Assembly: GCF_014385005.1 (NCBI RefSeq)
Contig: NZ_JACRSZ010000017.1
Span: 8,899-72,898 of the forward strand
Direction: 5' to 3'
Origin: Jingyaoa shaoxingensis
Lineage (GTDB): Bacteria; Bacillota; Clostridia; Lachnospirales; Lachnospiraceae
DNA length: 64,000 nt
In this document: piece by piece, positions 43,691 to 51,313 of the stretch
Position numbering within the stretch: the first letter of the stretch is position 1
How the letters are laid out: each line of letters opens with the position of its first letter
Program-made: the position numbers and the translations under genes
Notes under the pieces: generated by a model
What the model saw: only the letters and a program-made list of their open reading frames with translations
What the model was told of the DNA's origin: nothing
The model's database searches: none

Positions 43691-44266
43691 ATGGCTGATA
43701 TAAAAACAAGAGATACAAGCAAAGGTACAATCAAGACCATAAATAAGGCAGCAGTTGGGTTCTCTGCAATCAATGATATTTTTGCGGAAAATGCGTGGTA
43801 TTTCAGAAATGCACTTGTTCGTGCAAATTATACGAATCTGCAAAAAGGTATTCACGAAACAACAGAGTATTTGGAAGCATTTCTCAGAAATCTACTTTTG
43901 AACGAGAAAAACGAGCTTCATAATCGAAATCTTCATATAAGTGGACTTTTGAACGAAGAAAAAGTGGACATTGGGGACACAAAAGTGGATATTGAGAATG
44001 GAAAAGTGGACATTCAAGACAAAAAAGTGTATATTGAAAGATTACTTTCCGAAAAAGGTAGTGATTTCTCAGTAAAAACAACGGTTCATATCCATAGACT
44101 TTTTGAAAAATTTGGTTTTGATGAAGTATTTGGAAGAAGTGCAGTTATGGAGCTTCTTGAGCTGAAAGCTTCAGGTGCTTCAAAACTTCTTTCCAATTTG
44201 GTGTAGGCAGATATTATTGAACCAGTATCCGGTCACGGAAAAGGGAAATATAAATTCAAGAAGTAG
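43691..44266 (+). pseudogene. chimera of an ICE protein N-terminus and a Fic protein C-terminus, with a stop codon
   Basis: AAAGGAGG precedes the ATG. The first 24 codons (IKTRDTSKGTIKTINKAAV) match the start of large CD1108-type mobile-element proteins. From AINDIFAENAWYFRNALVRA the sequence is the C-terminal half of a Fic-family protein; the Fic active-site loop is absent. A 7-residue repeat (KVDIGDT, KVDIENG, KVDIQDK) lies in the middle. TAG at 44204 interrupts the frame, which then continues in register as ADIIEPVSGHGKGKYKF to 44266; a CAG-to-TAG change would explain it. Confidence 0.8.
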
Positions 44267-44284
44267 TTTATAAGATTTTGCTAA

Positions 44285-44361
44285 AAATTGTCGACACATC
44301 GTGTAGACAATCCAATGCTTTATCTTTAGGAGGGTGTGAGTTGGCATGAGTCACACCCTCC
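44285..44361. other. two inverted repeats at the end of the ICE scar
   Basis: ATTGTCGACAC-ATC-GTGTAGACAAT (44286-44310) is a near-perfect palindrome. GGAGGGTGTGA (44329-44339) pairs exactly with TCACACCCTCC (44351-44361), a stable hairpin without a T-tract. They could be a terminator or an element end; the composition of the next gene is clearly GC-richer. Confidence 0.5.
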
Positions 44362-44470
44362 CTCTCTTAGAACTGTCTATTTCAGGACAGCTCCTTTGTT
44401 TCGTTATGATGTTTTAACGAAAGGATAGCTGCGGAGCGGCGCAAGGACATATATTGTTTTCTTATTCGAT

Positions 44471-45163
44471 TTATCGATCCGTTACTTGCAACACGCAGGC
44501 GCAATAGCCGGGTTTGGGCTGATAGCAATGGATGGTAAGATACTTGTCTATCTCCGGGCTGTAATCGTGGAGGGTGTGCTTTGTACCGTTCAGAGCTACA
44601 TCCGCATATGCCACAAGCCACTTTTTATCGCCATTGCGAAAGACCTCGTAGAACGAGCGGTCCAGCATTTCTTCCACGGGAACGCCTTCCACATTCGCCA
44701 TTTCCGCATTGCAATAGCGGAAAATGAAATCCACGCCGCGGCCGTCCTTGTTAAAGACAAGCTCTATCACGCAGAATGCCAGCGGCATATCGTCCAGCAG
44801 GCTGCATTTTTCCAGCATACTCAGGGGACGGGGGTTCTTTTCTGCCAGCCCTATTTCTGTACGCAGGCGGCGATGGCTGCTCAATCCGCGTTTGCGCCCT
44901 TGAAAAGTGCGGCCATCCGACATAGTATAAATGCCGTCATTGCTAATATTTACAATATGGCTGCGGCATACGACTGTCCCTTTGCTGATGCTCAAAAACT
45001 CGCTTTCCGGCAAAGTGGATAGAACACTACGTACCGGTATAAACAGTGCAAATTCCTCACCGTCCGTGCGCTGAATGACGGTCTTTCGGTCTTTGCGGTA
45101 AATGTACAGGATGTTCTCCGCACAAAGACCATGCTTTTGAAAGTATGTGTTCAGGTCGGTCAT
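44471..45163 (-). CDS. LytTR DNA-binding / PAS domain regulator
   Basis: A 230-residue protein. Residues 15-105 are a LytTR DNA-binding domain (ENILYIYRKDRKTVIQRTDG, FLSISKGTVVCRSHIVNIS, then MSDGRTFQGRKRGL). Residues 125-230 look like a PAS sensor (CSLLDDMPLAFCVIELVFNK, DFIFRYCNAEMANVEGVPVE, MLDRSFYEVFRNGDKKW). The order LytTR-PAS without a receiver suggests direct ligand sensing. AAGGAG precedes the start. The gene is GC-richer than its ICE neighbours. It is separated from the kinases at 46-54 kb by decayed genes, so a link with them is only positional. Confidence 0.85.
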   Translation of the reverse strand: MTDLNTYFQKHGLCAENILYIYRKDRKTVIQRTDGEEFALFIPVRSVLSTLPESEFLSISKGTVVCRSHIVNISNDGIYTMSDGRTFQGRKRGLSSHRRLRTEIGLAEKNPRPLSMLEKCSLLDDMPLAFCVIELVFNKDGRGVDFIFRYCNAEMANVEGVPVEEMLDRSFYEVFRNGDKKWLVAYADVALNGTKHTLHDYSPEIDKYLTIHCYQPKPGYCACVLQVTDR

Positions 45164-45548
45164 AGAGACACTCCTTTTTCAGTTGATGTTTCTAGTATAC
45201 CATGCCATGTCAGGAGATACAATAAATTTATTAAAACTCGTTGAAAAATGAGGTTTATTTAATATATTGCGCAGATTCTTTCGAATAGTCATTCTAACGC
45301 TTGATATCATAGACGTATTATTGACTTTTAAACACGATTTATATAGAATAAGCATAATGATTGACTTGATACCCTATAAGGAGCGAACAATGTATTTGAG
45401 AAAGTAAAACAGAAACTGGTTTCGTTGAGAAAATATAAATAAGAAATCAACCGGGAAAAGATAAGCCGGAGAGAAAAAATGCTTTGTGCTTTAAAGTTTC
45501 AGGTGACAAACGTAATAACCTATGATATTATACAAACAATATAAGCGA
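45164..45548. other. gene-free stretch with a promoter
   Basis: TTGACT, a 17-bp spacer and TAGAAT (45321-45349) form a good plus-strand promoter. Downstream, AAGGAG and an ATG open a five-codon frame; with one base removed it would read MFEKVKQKLVSLRKYK. This looks like a small frameshifted gene. Nothing else is recognisable. Confidence 0.45.
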
Positions 45549-45861
45549 AAATGACTTTTGCGGAAACAAAAGTATCTTTATATTTTTTTATGCGAAAAAC
45601 GTGATATCAGTAAATACAGATTATCGCAGCTGTCGGGAATTTCCCAGTCATCACTGGGAAGAATCATGGCGCAGGAAAACCTGTCGTCGTTGCTCGCACT
45701 TGAAAAAATGTACAGCATTAGTCGTGACATTATCATAGTTTTTTCAGGAAGGTAATTCGGAGAATTTGACAGAAAACAGAAAGAAGTTTTAAGGATATGG
45801 AACAATCTGAGTACAAATGAGCAGGAAACAGTAATGTTAATGCTGCGTGGACTTCGGAAGT
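45549..45861 (+). pseudogene. XRE-family regulator, decayed by frameshifts
   Basis: Three frames together make one small HTH protein: LYIFLCEKRDISKYRLSQLS and GISQSSLGRIMAQENLSSLL in one frame, FQEGNSENLTEN in a second, and VLRIWNNLSTNEQETVMLML with RGLRK in a third before TAG. The helix-turn-helix itself is intact but the start and the middle are shifted. It resembles the tail of the regulator at 17046. Probably inactive. Confidence 0.75.
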
Positions 45862-45864
45862 AGG

Positions 45865-45905
45865 AGAACAGTTCGAGTATATATCGGCTGTTCTTTTTTA
45901 TTTTT
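45865..45905 (+). terminator. terminator after the decayed XRE gene
   Basis: AGAACAG pairs with CTGTTCT across a 16-base loop, followed by TTTTTATTTTT. Confidence 0.75.
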
Positions 45906-45930
45906 GAACGTTAAAACGGTAATGTTTTTC

Positions 45931-45959
45931 TTGTGTACCGTAGAGCATCAGAGTATAAT
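45931..45959 (+). promoter_or_regulatory. promoter of the c-di-GMP riboswitch transcript
   Basis: TTGTGT, a 17-bp spacer and TATAAT; the expected start near 45966 lies about 30 bases ahead of the aptamer. Confidence 0.7.
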
Positions 45960-45994
45960 AAAACCAGTTTTTTTGCATAAGTTTAAAAGCTATA

Positions 45995-46070
45995 ATAAGG
46001 AAATCGGCAAACCAGATGAAAATCTGGGACGCAAAGCTACAGGGCCTGTAAAATGGCAGCCAGTTGCATA
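45995..46070 (+). ncRNA. c-di-GMP-I (GEMM-I) riboswitch
   Basis: The conserved core is present in order: GGCAAACC, a helix capped by GATGAAAATC with its GNRA-like loop, GGGACGCAAAGCTAC, AGGGCCT, and ATGGCAGCCAGTTGC closing the second helix and tetraloop-receptor side. These match the GEMM-I consensus at the ligand-contacting positions. It is followed ten bases later by a terminator, so c-di-GMP should control read-through into the downstream receptor/kinase genes. The sign of control is not determined. Confidence 0.9.
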
Positions 46071-46079
46071 AAATGAAGT

Positions 46080-46106
46080 GCACTGTCTGTTTGACAGTGC
46101 TTTTTT
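46080..46106 (+). terminator. terminator of the c-di-GMP riboswitch
   Basis: GCACTGTC-TGTTT-GACAGTGC with TTTTTT immediately after; the expression platform of the riboswitch. Confidence 0.88.
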
Positions 46107-46123
46107 GAAGATGGAATATCTTC

Positions 46124-46399
46124 ATGATAGAGGATAATGAGCTGAACGCAGAGATCCTGACGGAACTGTTAAAGATTGAAGGTGCAGAATGTACCATCTG
46201 TGAAAATGGTGAAGAGATCTTGAAAGCATTTGAACAGTCTGCGCCGGGTGATTATGACATGATCCTGATGGATGTGCAGATGCCAGTTATGAATGGTTAT
46301 GAGGCAACGAAGGCAATCAGCAGAAGTTCCCATGAACTGGCAAAGACGATCAGAAGCATAAAATCCGGCGGGGGGGGGTACCGAACCGCAGGCCATTGA
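46124..46399 (+). pseudogene. response-regulator receiver domain fragment
   Basis: MIEDNELNAEILTELLKIEG, then DMILMDVQMPVMNGYEATKA is the first two-thirds of a receiver domain with its phospho-acceptor Asp, very like the receivers of the two hybrid kinases downstream. It breaks at SSHELAKTI and continues as nonsense over a run of nine G residues. The start lacks a ribosome site, and the usual hybrid-kinase body before it is missing. It is probably the scar of a third hybrid kinase once placed right after the riboswitch. Confidence 0.8.
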
Positions 46400-46426
46400 A
46401 CAGTAATAAATGGCAGCGAATCTGAT

Positions 46427-47281
46427 ATGAAAGAATCGAAAAGGATAATTAGGAATAAAAGGAAAATGAAAAGAAAAAGAGTGATTGCAGGCATTCTGCT
46501 TGCAGGAATTTTAGCAGTCACCCTGGCAGGGTGTAAAAACACAGATAACACGAAAGAAGAAACAGAAAAGCCTGTTATTACCCTCGGCAGCGACAACTAT
46601 CCACCATACAATTATCTGAATGAGGATGGTGTACCGACGGGAATCGATGTAGAACTGGCTACAGAAGCTTTCAAAAGAATGGGATATCAGGTGGAGGTTG
46701 TCCAGATCAACTGGGAGAAGAAAAAAGAACTGGTGGAGAGCGGAGAGATTGACTGTATCATGGGCTGCTTTTCCATGGAAGGACGCCTTGACGATTACCG
46801 CTGGGCGGGACCATATATAGCAAGCCGTCAGGTGGTCGCTGTAAATGAGAACAGTGATATTTATAAACTGAGTGACCTGGAGGGAAAGAACCTGGCTGTT
46901 CAGTCCACAACCAAACCGGAAGGCATCTTTCTGAACCGGACGGATGAGAGAATCCCAAAGCTGGGCAATCTGATCAGCCTGGGACACAGGGAGCTGATCT
47001 ATACATTTCTGGGAAAAGGATATGTAGATGCAGTCGCCGCACATGAGGAATCGATTGTTCAGTATATGAAGGATTATGATGCGAGCTTCCGTATCCTGGA
47101 AGAGCCGCTGATGATTACTGGAATAGGCGTTGCTTTTGCAAAAGATGACGATAGGGGAATCTGTGAGCAGATGGATCAGACACTGGAGGAGATGCGTCAG
47201 GATGGCACATCCCTGAAAATCATTGGAAAATATCTGGATGATCCCCAGAAATATCTGGAGGTGGATGATCTTGGATATTAA
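46427..47281 (+). CDS. family-3 substrate-binding lipoprotein
   Basis: A 284-residue lipoprotein. A basic start, a hydrophobic core and LAGC (residues 33-36) give the lipobox. The mature part is a periplasmic-binding-protein-like II fold (SBP_bac_3): TLGSDNYPPYNYLNEDGVPT, GIDVELATEAFKRMGYQVEV, GEIDCIMGCFSMEGRLDDYR and WAGPYIASRQVVAVNE. It should bind an amino acid or related small molecule outside the cell. No ABC permease is near; instead the next gene, overlapping by 11-17 bp, is a sensor kinase, so it probably presents ligand to that kinase. ATG 46466 is an alternative start with a better ribosome site. Confidence 0.88.
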   Translation: MKESKRIIRNKRKMKRKRVIAGILLAGILAVTLAGCKNTDNTKEETEKPVITLGSDNYPPYNYLNEDGVPTGIDVELATEAFKRMGYQVEVVQINWEKKKELVESGEIDCIMGCFSMEGRLDDYRWAGPYIASRQVVAVNENSDIYKLSDLEGKNLAVQSTTKPEGIFLNRTDERIPKLGNLISLGHRELIYTFLGKGYVDAVAAHEESIVQYMKDYDASFRILEEPLMITGIGVAFAKDDDRGICEQMDQTLEEMRQDGTSLKIIGKYLDDPQKYLEVDDLGY

Positions 47282-49430
47282 GAGAAAGAAAAAAGAAAAA
47301 CGAATCCAGCTGATCGGTGGTCTGATTGGAATCTGTGTGGTTGTAGTATCTCTGTTTTATTTCTTCCATGCAGAAAAAACGGAAGCAGAGAAAAGAATGG
47401 TAGAAATTGTAAACTATGTGAAAGTGCAGTGCTCCACCTACACCCATTATAATGAATCTTCGGAATCCAAAAGCCTTCTCCGCGCCATTGAAAGTGCCAG
47501 ACAGATAAGTGCGAATATCGATACGGAAATAGAAAACGGCGGTCAGCTAAGTCAGGAGTTCCTGAAAGAAAACCTGCAGACTCTTTGGGTAGATGGTATC
47601 ATTGTACTGGATGCAGAGGGAAAGACGGACTGCGAATACAGTACGGATGAGTCTCTGACAGGTGAGATTACGGCGTATCTGCAAAAAGACATTATCATGG
47701 ATTTTGACGGATATGAAGAAAGAACTTATTCAGAACGGTTTAACAGGAAAGACGGATCACATATTGACATTGCAGCCTGTGCCAGAAAAGATGCACCGGG
47801 TATCGTTGCGACCTATTATTACACATCTCCTGAATTTGCCAGAAACTATACGCTGACGATACAAGGGCTTTTAAATGGTTATAGTGTCCAGAAAGATGGA
47901 ACGATTATTGTTGCAGACGAGGGAATCATTGTTGCCAGCAATGACGAGAGCCTGTTGGGGCAGAATACAACCGACAACGAAGTTGTTCAGGAAATGAAAA
48001 AGAATACAGACAGTCAGCATATTTATCATTTGAAGAAGGAAGGAATTGGATGTTATGGAATCATGCTGAAGCAGCGTGATTATTATATTTATGCATATCT
48101 TCCGGATACAGCGGTGTTCCATAACCTTCCATTAAGTATGATAAGCGTTATTTTTCTTTATTTCCTGATATTCAGTATATTCTGGTTCTGGACATACAGA
48201 ACCAATCAGGCACATCAGAAAAAGGAACAGGAAAAAGATGAAAAATATAAAGCAGAACTATTGATAGCTGCAAAAAAGGCAGAAGCCGCCAATGAGGCAA
48301 AAACAGAGTTTCTCCAGCGGATGAGCCATGATATCAGGACTCCGATCAATGGAATCTGCGGTTTGGTTAATATGGCAGATCATTATGCAGATAATATGGA
48401 GAAACAGACGGAATACAGAATAAAGGTGAAAGAGGCATCCAATCTGTTGCTGGAACTGGTAAATGATGTCCTGGATATGAGTAAGCTTGAGTCAGGTGAA
48501 ATCGTTCTGGAAGAGATCCCATTTAATCTGAGCAGTATTTCCAGGGAAGTATTTGCTGTGATCGAACAGATGACTGCAGAACAGAATATCCAGATTGTGT
48601 GGGAGAAAAAAGAAATCACACACCGGAATTTTATTGGAAGTCCGGGATATGTGAAACGGGTAATGATGAATGTCCTGTCGAATGCAGTGAAATATAACAG
48701 AGAAAACGGACAGATCTATATCAGCTGCATGGAAATTCCATCCGAACAGCCGGAAATGACCACAATGGAATTTGTCTGCCGGGATACCGGAATCGGAATG
48801 ACTGAGGAGTTCCAGAAATATGTATTTGAACCATTTGCACAGGAACACACAGGAAGCCGCACAAAATTTGCAGGAACAGGTCTGGGAATGGCGATTGCAA
48901 AGAATCTGGTCGAGAAAATGGGTGGAACGATTACCTTTGAAAGTAAAGAAGGTACGGGAACTACATTTGTGATCAGGGTTCCGTTCAAAATAGATCCGGA
49001 TGCGGACAAACGTGAAGAACAGAAGGATGTATCAGAAAAATCTATAAAGGGGCTGCATATTCTTCTGGCAGAAGACAATGAACTGAACATGGAAATTGCA
49101 GAATTCGTGCTTCAGAATGAAGGCGCTGAGGTGACCAAAGCATGGAATGGTCAGGAAGTTGTTGAGCTATTCAGAAAAAGTGAACCTGGTGAATTTGATG
49201 TCATTCTTACGGATATCATGATGCCGGTCATGAATGGCTATGACGCCACAAAGAAGATCCGTTCTCTGGACAGGGAGGATGCAAAGGTCATACCGATTAT
49301 TGCAATGACAGCAAACGCGTTCACGGAGGACAGAATAAGAGCAAAAGAAGCAGGAATGAATGAACATATTGCAAAGCCTGTTGATACGAAGTTATTGGTA
49401 AAGATAATTCATGAATTAGCAGATAAGTGA
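47265..49430 (+). CDS. hybrid sensor histidine kinase with C-terminal receiver
   Basis: A roughly 720-residue membrane kinase. Span 1 at about 17-35, an extracellular sensor of about 250 residues (Cache-like), span 2 at about 288-310. HisKA holds the H-box FLQRMSHDIRTPINGICGL (His near 354). The ATPase shows NVLSNAVKYN, DTGIGM and GTGLGMAIAKNL. The receiver (from about 598, LLAEDNELNMEIAEFVLQNE) has its Asp in VILTDIMMPVMNGYDA. ATG 47265 and TTG 47271 both sit behind GGAGG; the TTG has the better spacing. It overlaps the binding lipoprotein gene, implying coupled synthesis. No HPt or output domain is fused. Confidence 0.93.
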   Translation: MILDIKRKKKEKRIQLIGGLIGICVVVVSLFYFFHAEKTEAEKRMVEIVNYVKVQCSTYTHYNESSESKSLLRAIESARQISANIDTEIENGGQLSQEFLKENLQTLWVDGIIVLDAEGKTDCEYSTDESLTGEITAYLQKDIIMDFDGYEERTYSERFNRKDGSHIDIAACARKDAPGIVATYYYTSPEFARNYTLTIQGLLNGYSVQKDGTIIVADEGIIVASNDESLLGQNTTDNEVVQEMKKNTDSQHIYHLKKEGIGCYGIMLKQRDYYIYAYLPDTAVFHNLPLSMISVIFLYFLIFSIFWFWTYRTNQAHQKKEQEKDEKYKAELLIAAKKAEAANEAKTEFLQRMSHDIRTPINGICGLVNMADHYADNMEKQTEYRIKVKEASNLLLELVNDVLDMSKLESGEIVLEEIPFNLSSISREVFAVIEQMTAEQNIQIVWEKKEITHRNFIGSPGYVKRVMMNVLSNAVKYNRENGQIYISCMEIPSEQPEMTTMEFVCRDTGIGMTEEFQKYVFEPFAQEHTGSRTKFAGTGLGMAIAKNLVEKMGGTITFESKEGTGTTFVIRVPFKIDPDADKREEQKDVSEKSIKGLHILLAEDNELNMEIAEFVLQNEGAEVTKAWNGQEVVELFRKSEPGEFDVILTDIMMPVMNGYDATKKIRSLDREDAKVIPIIAMTANAFTEDRIRAKEAGMNEHIAKPVDTKLLVKIIHELADK

Positions 49431-49457
49431 AAACCAATTTCAGAGGGAGAATTCATA

Positions 49458-51308
49458 ATGAAAAAGAGAAAATGGAATAAGATACTTGTTGTACTTTGGG
49501 CAATGGTGACAGTTATGTCATTTCTGTCAGCCTGCGGTGGGAACAGCGCGGAAAAAGAAGATGCAGAAACCATCACGGTGTATTTATGGAGTACAAACCT
49601 GTATGAGAAATATGCACCATACATCCAGGAACAGCTTCCGGATATCAATATTGAATTTGTAGTAGGGAATAATGATCTGGATTTTTATAAGTTTTTGAAT
49701 GAAAATGGTGGATTACCGGATATCATAACCTGTTGTCGCTTTTCACTGCATGATGCAAGTCCGCTGAACGACAGTCTGATGGATCTTTCCACAACGAATG
49801 CGGCAGGTGCTGTTTATGATACCTATCTCAATAATTTTATGAACGAGGACGGCAGTATAAACTGGCTTCCGGTATGTGCAGATGCCCATGGTTTCGTGGT
49901 GAACAAAGATCTATTTGAAAAGTATGATATTCCGCTTCCAACGGACTATGAAAGTTTCGTTTCTGCCTGCCAGGCATTTGACAAAGTGGGAATCCGTGGG
50001 TTTACGGCAGACTATTATTATGACTATACCTGTATGGAAACACTGCAGGGTCTGTCAGCATCCGAGTTGTCGTCTGTAGACGGACGCAAGTGGCGTACCA
50101 CCTACAGTGACCCGGATAACACAAAGAGAGAAGGCCTGGACAGTGTCGTCTGGCCGGAGGCTTTTGAACGTATGGAGCAGTTCATACAGGATACAGGGCT
50201 GAACCAGGATGATCTGGATAGGAATTATGATGATATCGTTGAGATGTATCAAAGTGGCAGGCTTGCCATGTACTTTGGCACCTCTGCCGGTGTAAAAATG
50301 TTTCAGGATCAGGGCATTAACACAACATTTCTTCCATTCTTTCAACAGAATGGCGAAAAGTGGCTGATGACTACGCCATATTTCCAGGTGGCATTAAACC
50401 GTGACCTGACACAGGATGAAACACGCCGCAAGAAAGCAATGGAGGTACTGAGCACAATGCTTTCAGAGGATGCACAGAACCGGATCATTAGTGATGGGCA
50501 GGATTTGCTGAGTTACAGTCAGGATGTGGATCTTCATCTTACGGAATATATGAAAGATGTGAAACCTGTAATCGAAGAAAACCATATGTATATCCGGATT
50601 GCGTCAAATGACTTTTTCTCCGTTTCCAAGGACGTGGTTTCTAAGATGATCTCAGGAGAATACGATGCAGAGCAGGCATACCAGTCATTTAATTCTCAGC
50701 TGCTGGAGGAGAAATCCACATCTGATAATATCGTGCTGGATTCACAGAAGTCGTATTCCAACCGCTTCCATAGCAGTGGAGGAAATGCGGCATATTCGGC
50801 TATGGCAAACACTCTGCGCGGCATTTATGGGACGGATGTGCTGATCGCAACCGGAAACAGCTTTACGGGAAATGTGCTGAAAGCCGGTTATACGGAAAAA
50901 ATGGCAGGCGACATGATCATGCCAAATGGTCTGGCGGCTTACAGCAGCAAGATGAGTGGGGCTGAATTGAAAGAGACGATTAAAAACTTTGTAGAAGGTT
51001 ATGAGGGAGGTATTATTCCGTTTAATCGTGGCTCTCTGCCAGTAGTCAGCGGTATTTCTGTGGAAGTCAAAGAAAACGATAATGGTTACGCATTGAGTAA
51101 AGTTATGAAGGATGGAAAGAAAGTTCAGGACAATGATACTTTCACGGTAACTTGCCTTGCGATACCAAAACACATGGAAGCTTATCCGGCAGATGAGAAT
51201 ATTGTGTTTGATGGAGGGGATACCACTGTGAAAGATACCTGGACAGCATATGTTTCAGATGGTGATGCCATTCTTGCAGAACCTGAAGACTACATGACTT
51301 TGAGGTGA
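49458..51308 (+). CDS. substrate-binding lipoprotein fused to a 5'-nucleotidase C-terminal-like domain
   Basis: A 616-residue lipoprotein (lipobox LSAC near residues 23-26). Residues 35-400 form an extracellular solute-binding protein fold of the sugar-binding type (ITVYLWSTNLYEKYAPYIQE, DIITCCRFSLHDASPL, GFVVNKDLFEKYDIPLPTDY). Residues about 430-616 resemble the C-terminal domain of 5'-nucleotidases (DVLIATGNSFTGNVLKAGYT, MSGAELKETIKNFVEGYEGG, PVVSGISVEVKENDNGY), which binds the nucleoside part in those enzymes, but there is no metallophosphatase domain. With no transporter nearby it is most likely the sensory partner of an adjacent kinase. GAGGGAG precedes the ATG. Confidence 0.87.
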   Translation: MKKRKWNKILVVLWAMVTVMSFLSACGGNSAEKEDAETITVYLWSTNLYEKYAPYIQEQLPDINIEFVVGNNDLDFYKFLNENGGLPDIITCCRFSLHDASPLNDSLMDLSTTNAAGAVYDTYLNNFMNEDGSINWLPVCADAHGFVVNKDLFEKYDIPLPTDYESFVSACQAFDKVGIRGFTADYYYDYTCMETLQGLSASELSSVDGRKWRTTYSDPDNTKREGLDSVVWPEAFERMEQFIQDTGLNQDDLDRNYDDIVEMYQSGRLAMYFGTSAGVKMFQDQGINTTFLPFFQQNGEKWLMTTPYFQVALNRDLTQDETRRKKAMEVLSTMLSEDAQNRIISDGQDLLSYSQDVDLHLTEYMKDVKPVIEENHMYIRIASNDFFSVSKDVVSKMISGEYDAEQAYQSFNSQLLEEKSTSDNIVLDSQKSYSNRFHSSGGNAAYSAMANTLRGIYGTDVLIATGNSFTGNVLKAGYTEKMAGDMIMPNGLAAYSSKMSGAELKETIKNFVEGYEGGIIPFNRGSLPVVSGISVEVKENDNGYALSKVMKDGKKVQDNDTFTVTCLAIPKHMEAYPADENIVFDGGDTTVKDTWTAYVSDGDAILAEPEDYMTLR

Positions 51309-51313
51309 GGAGA

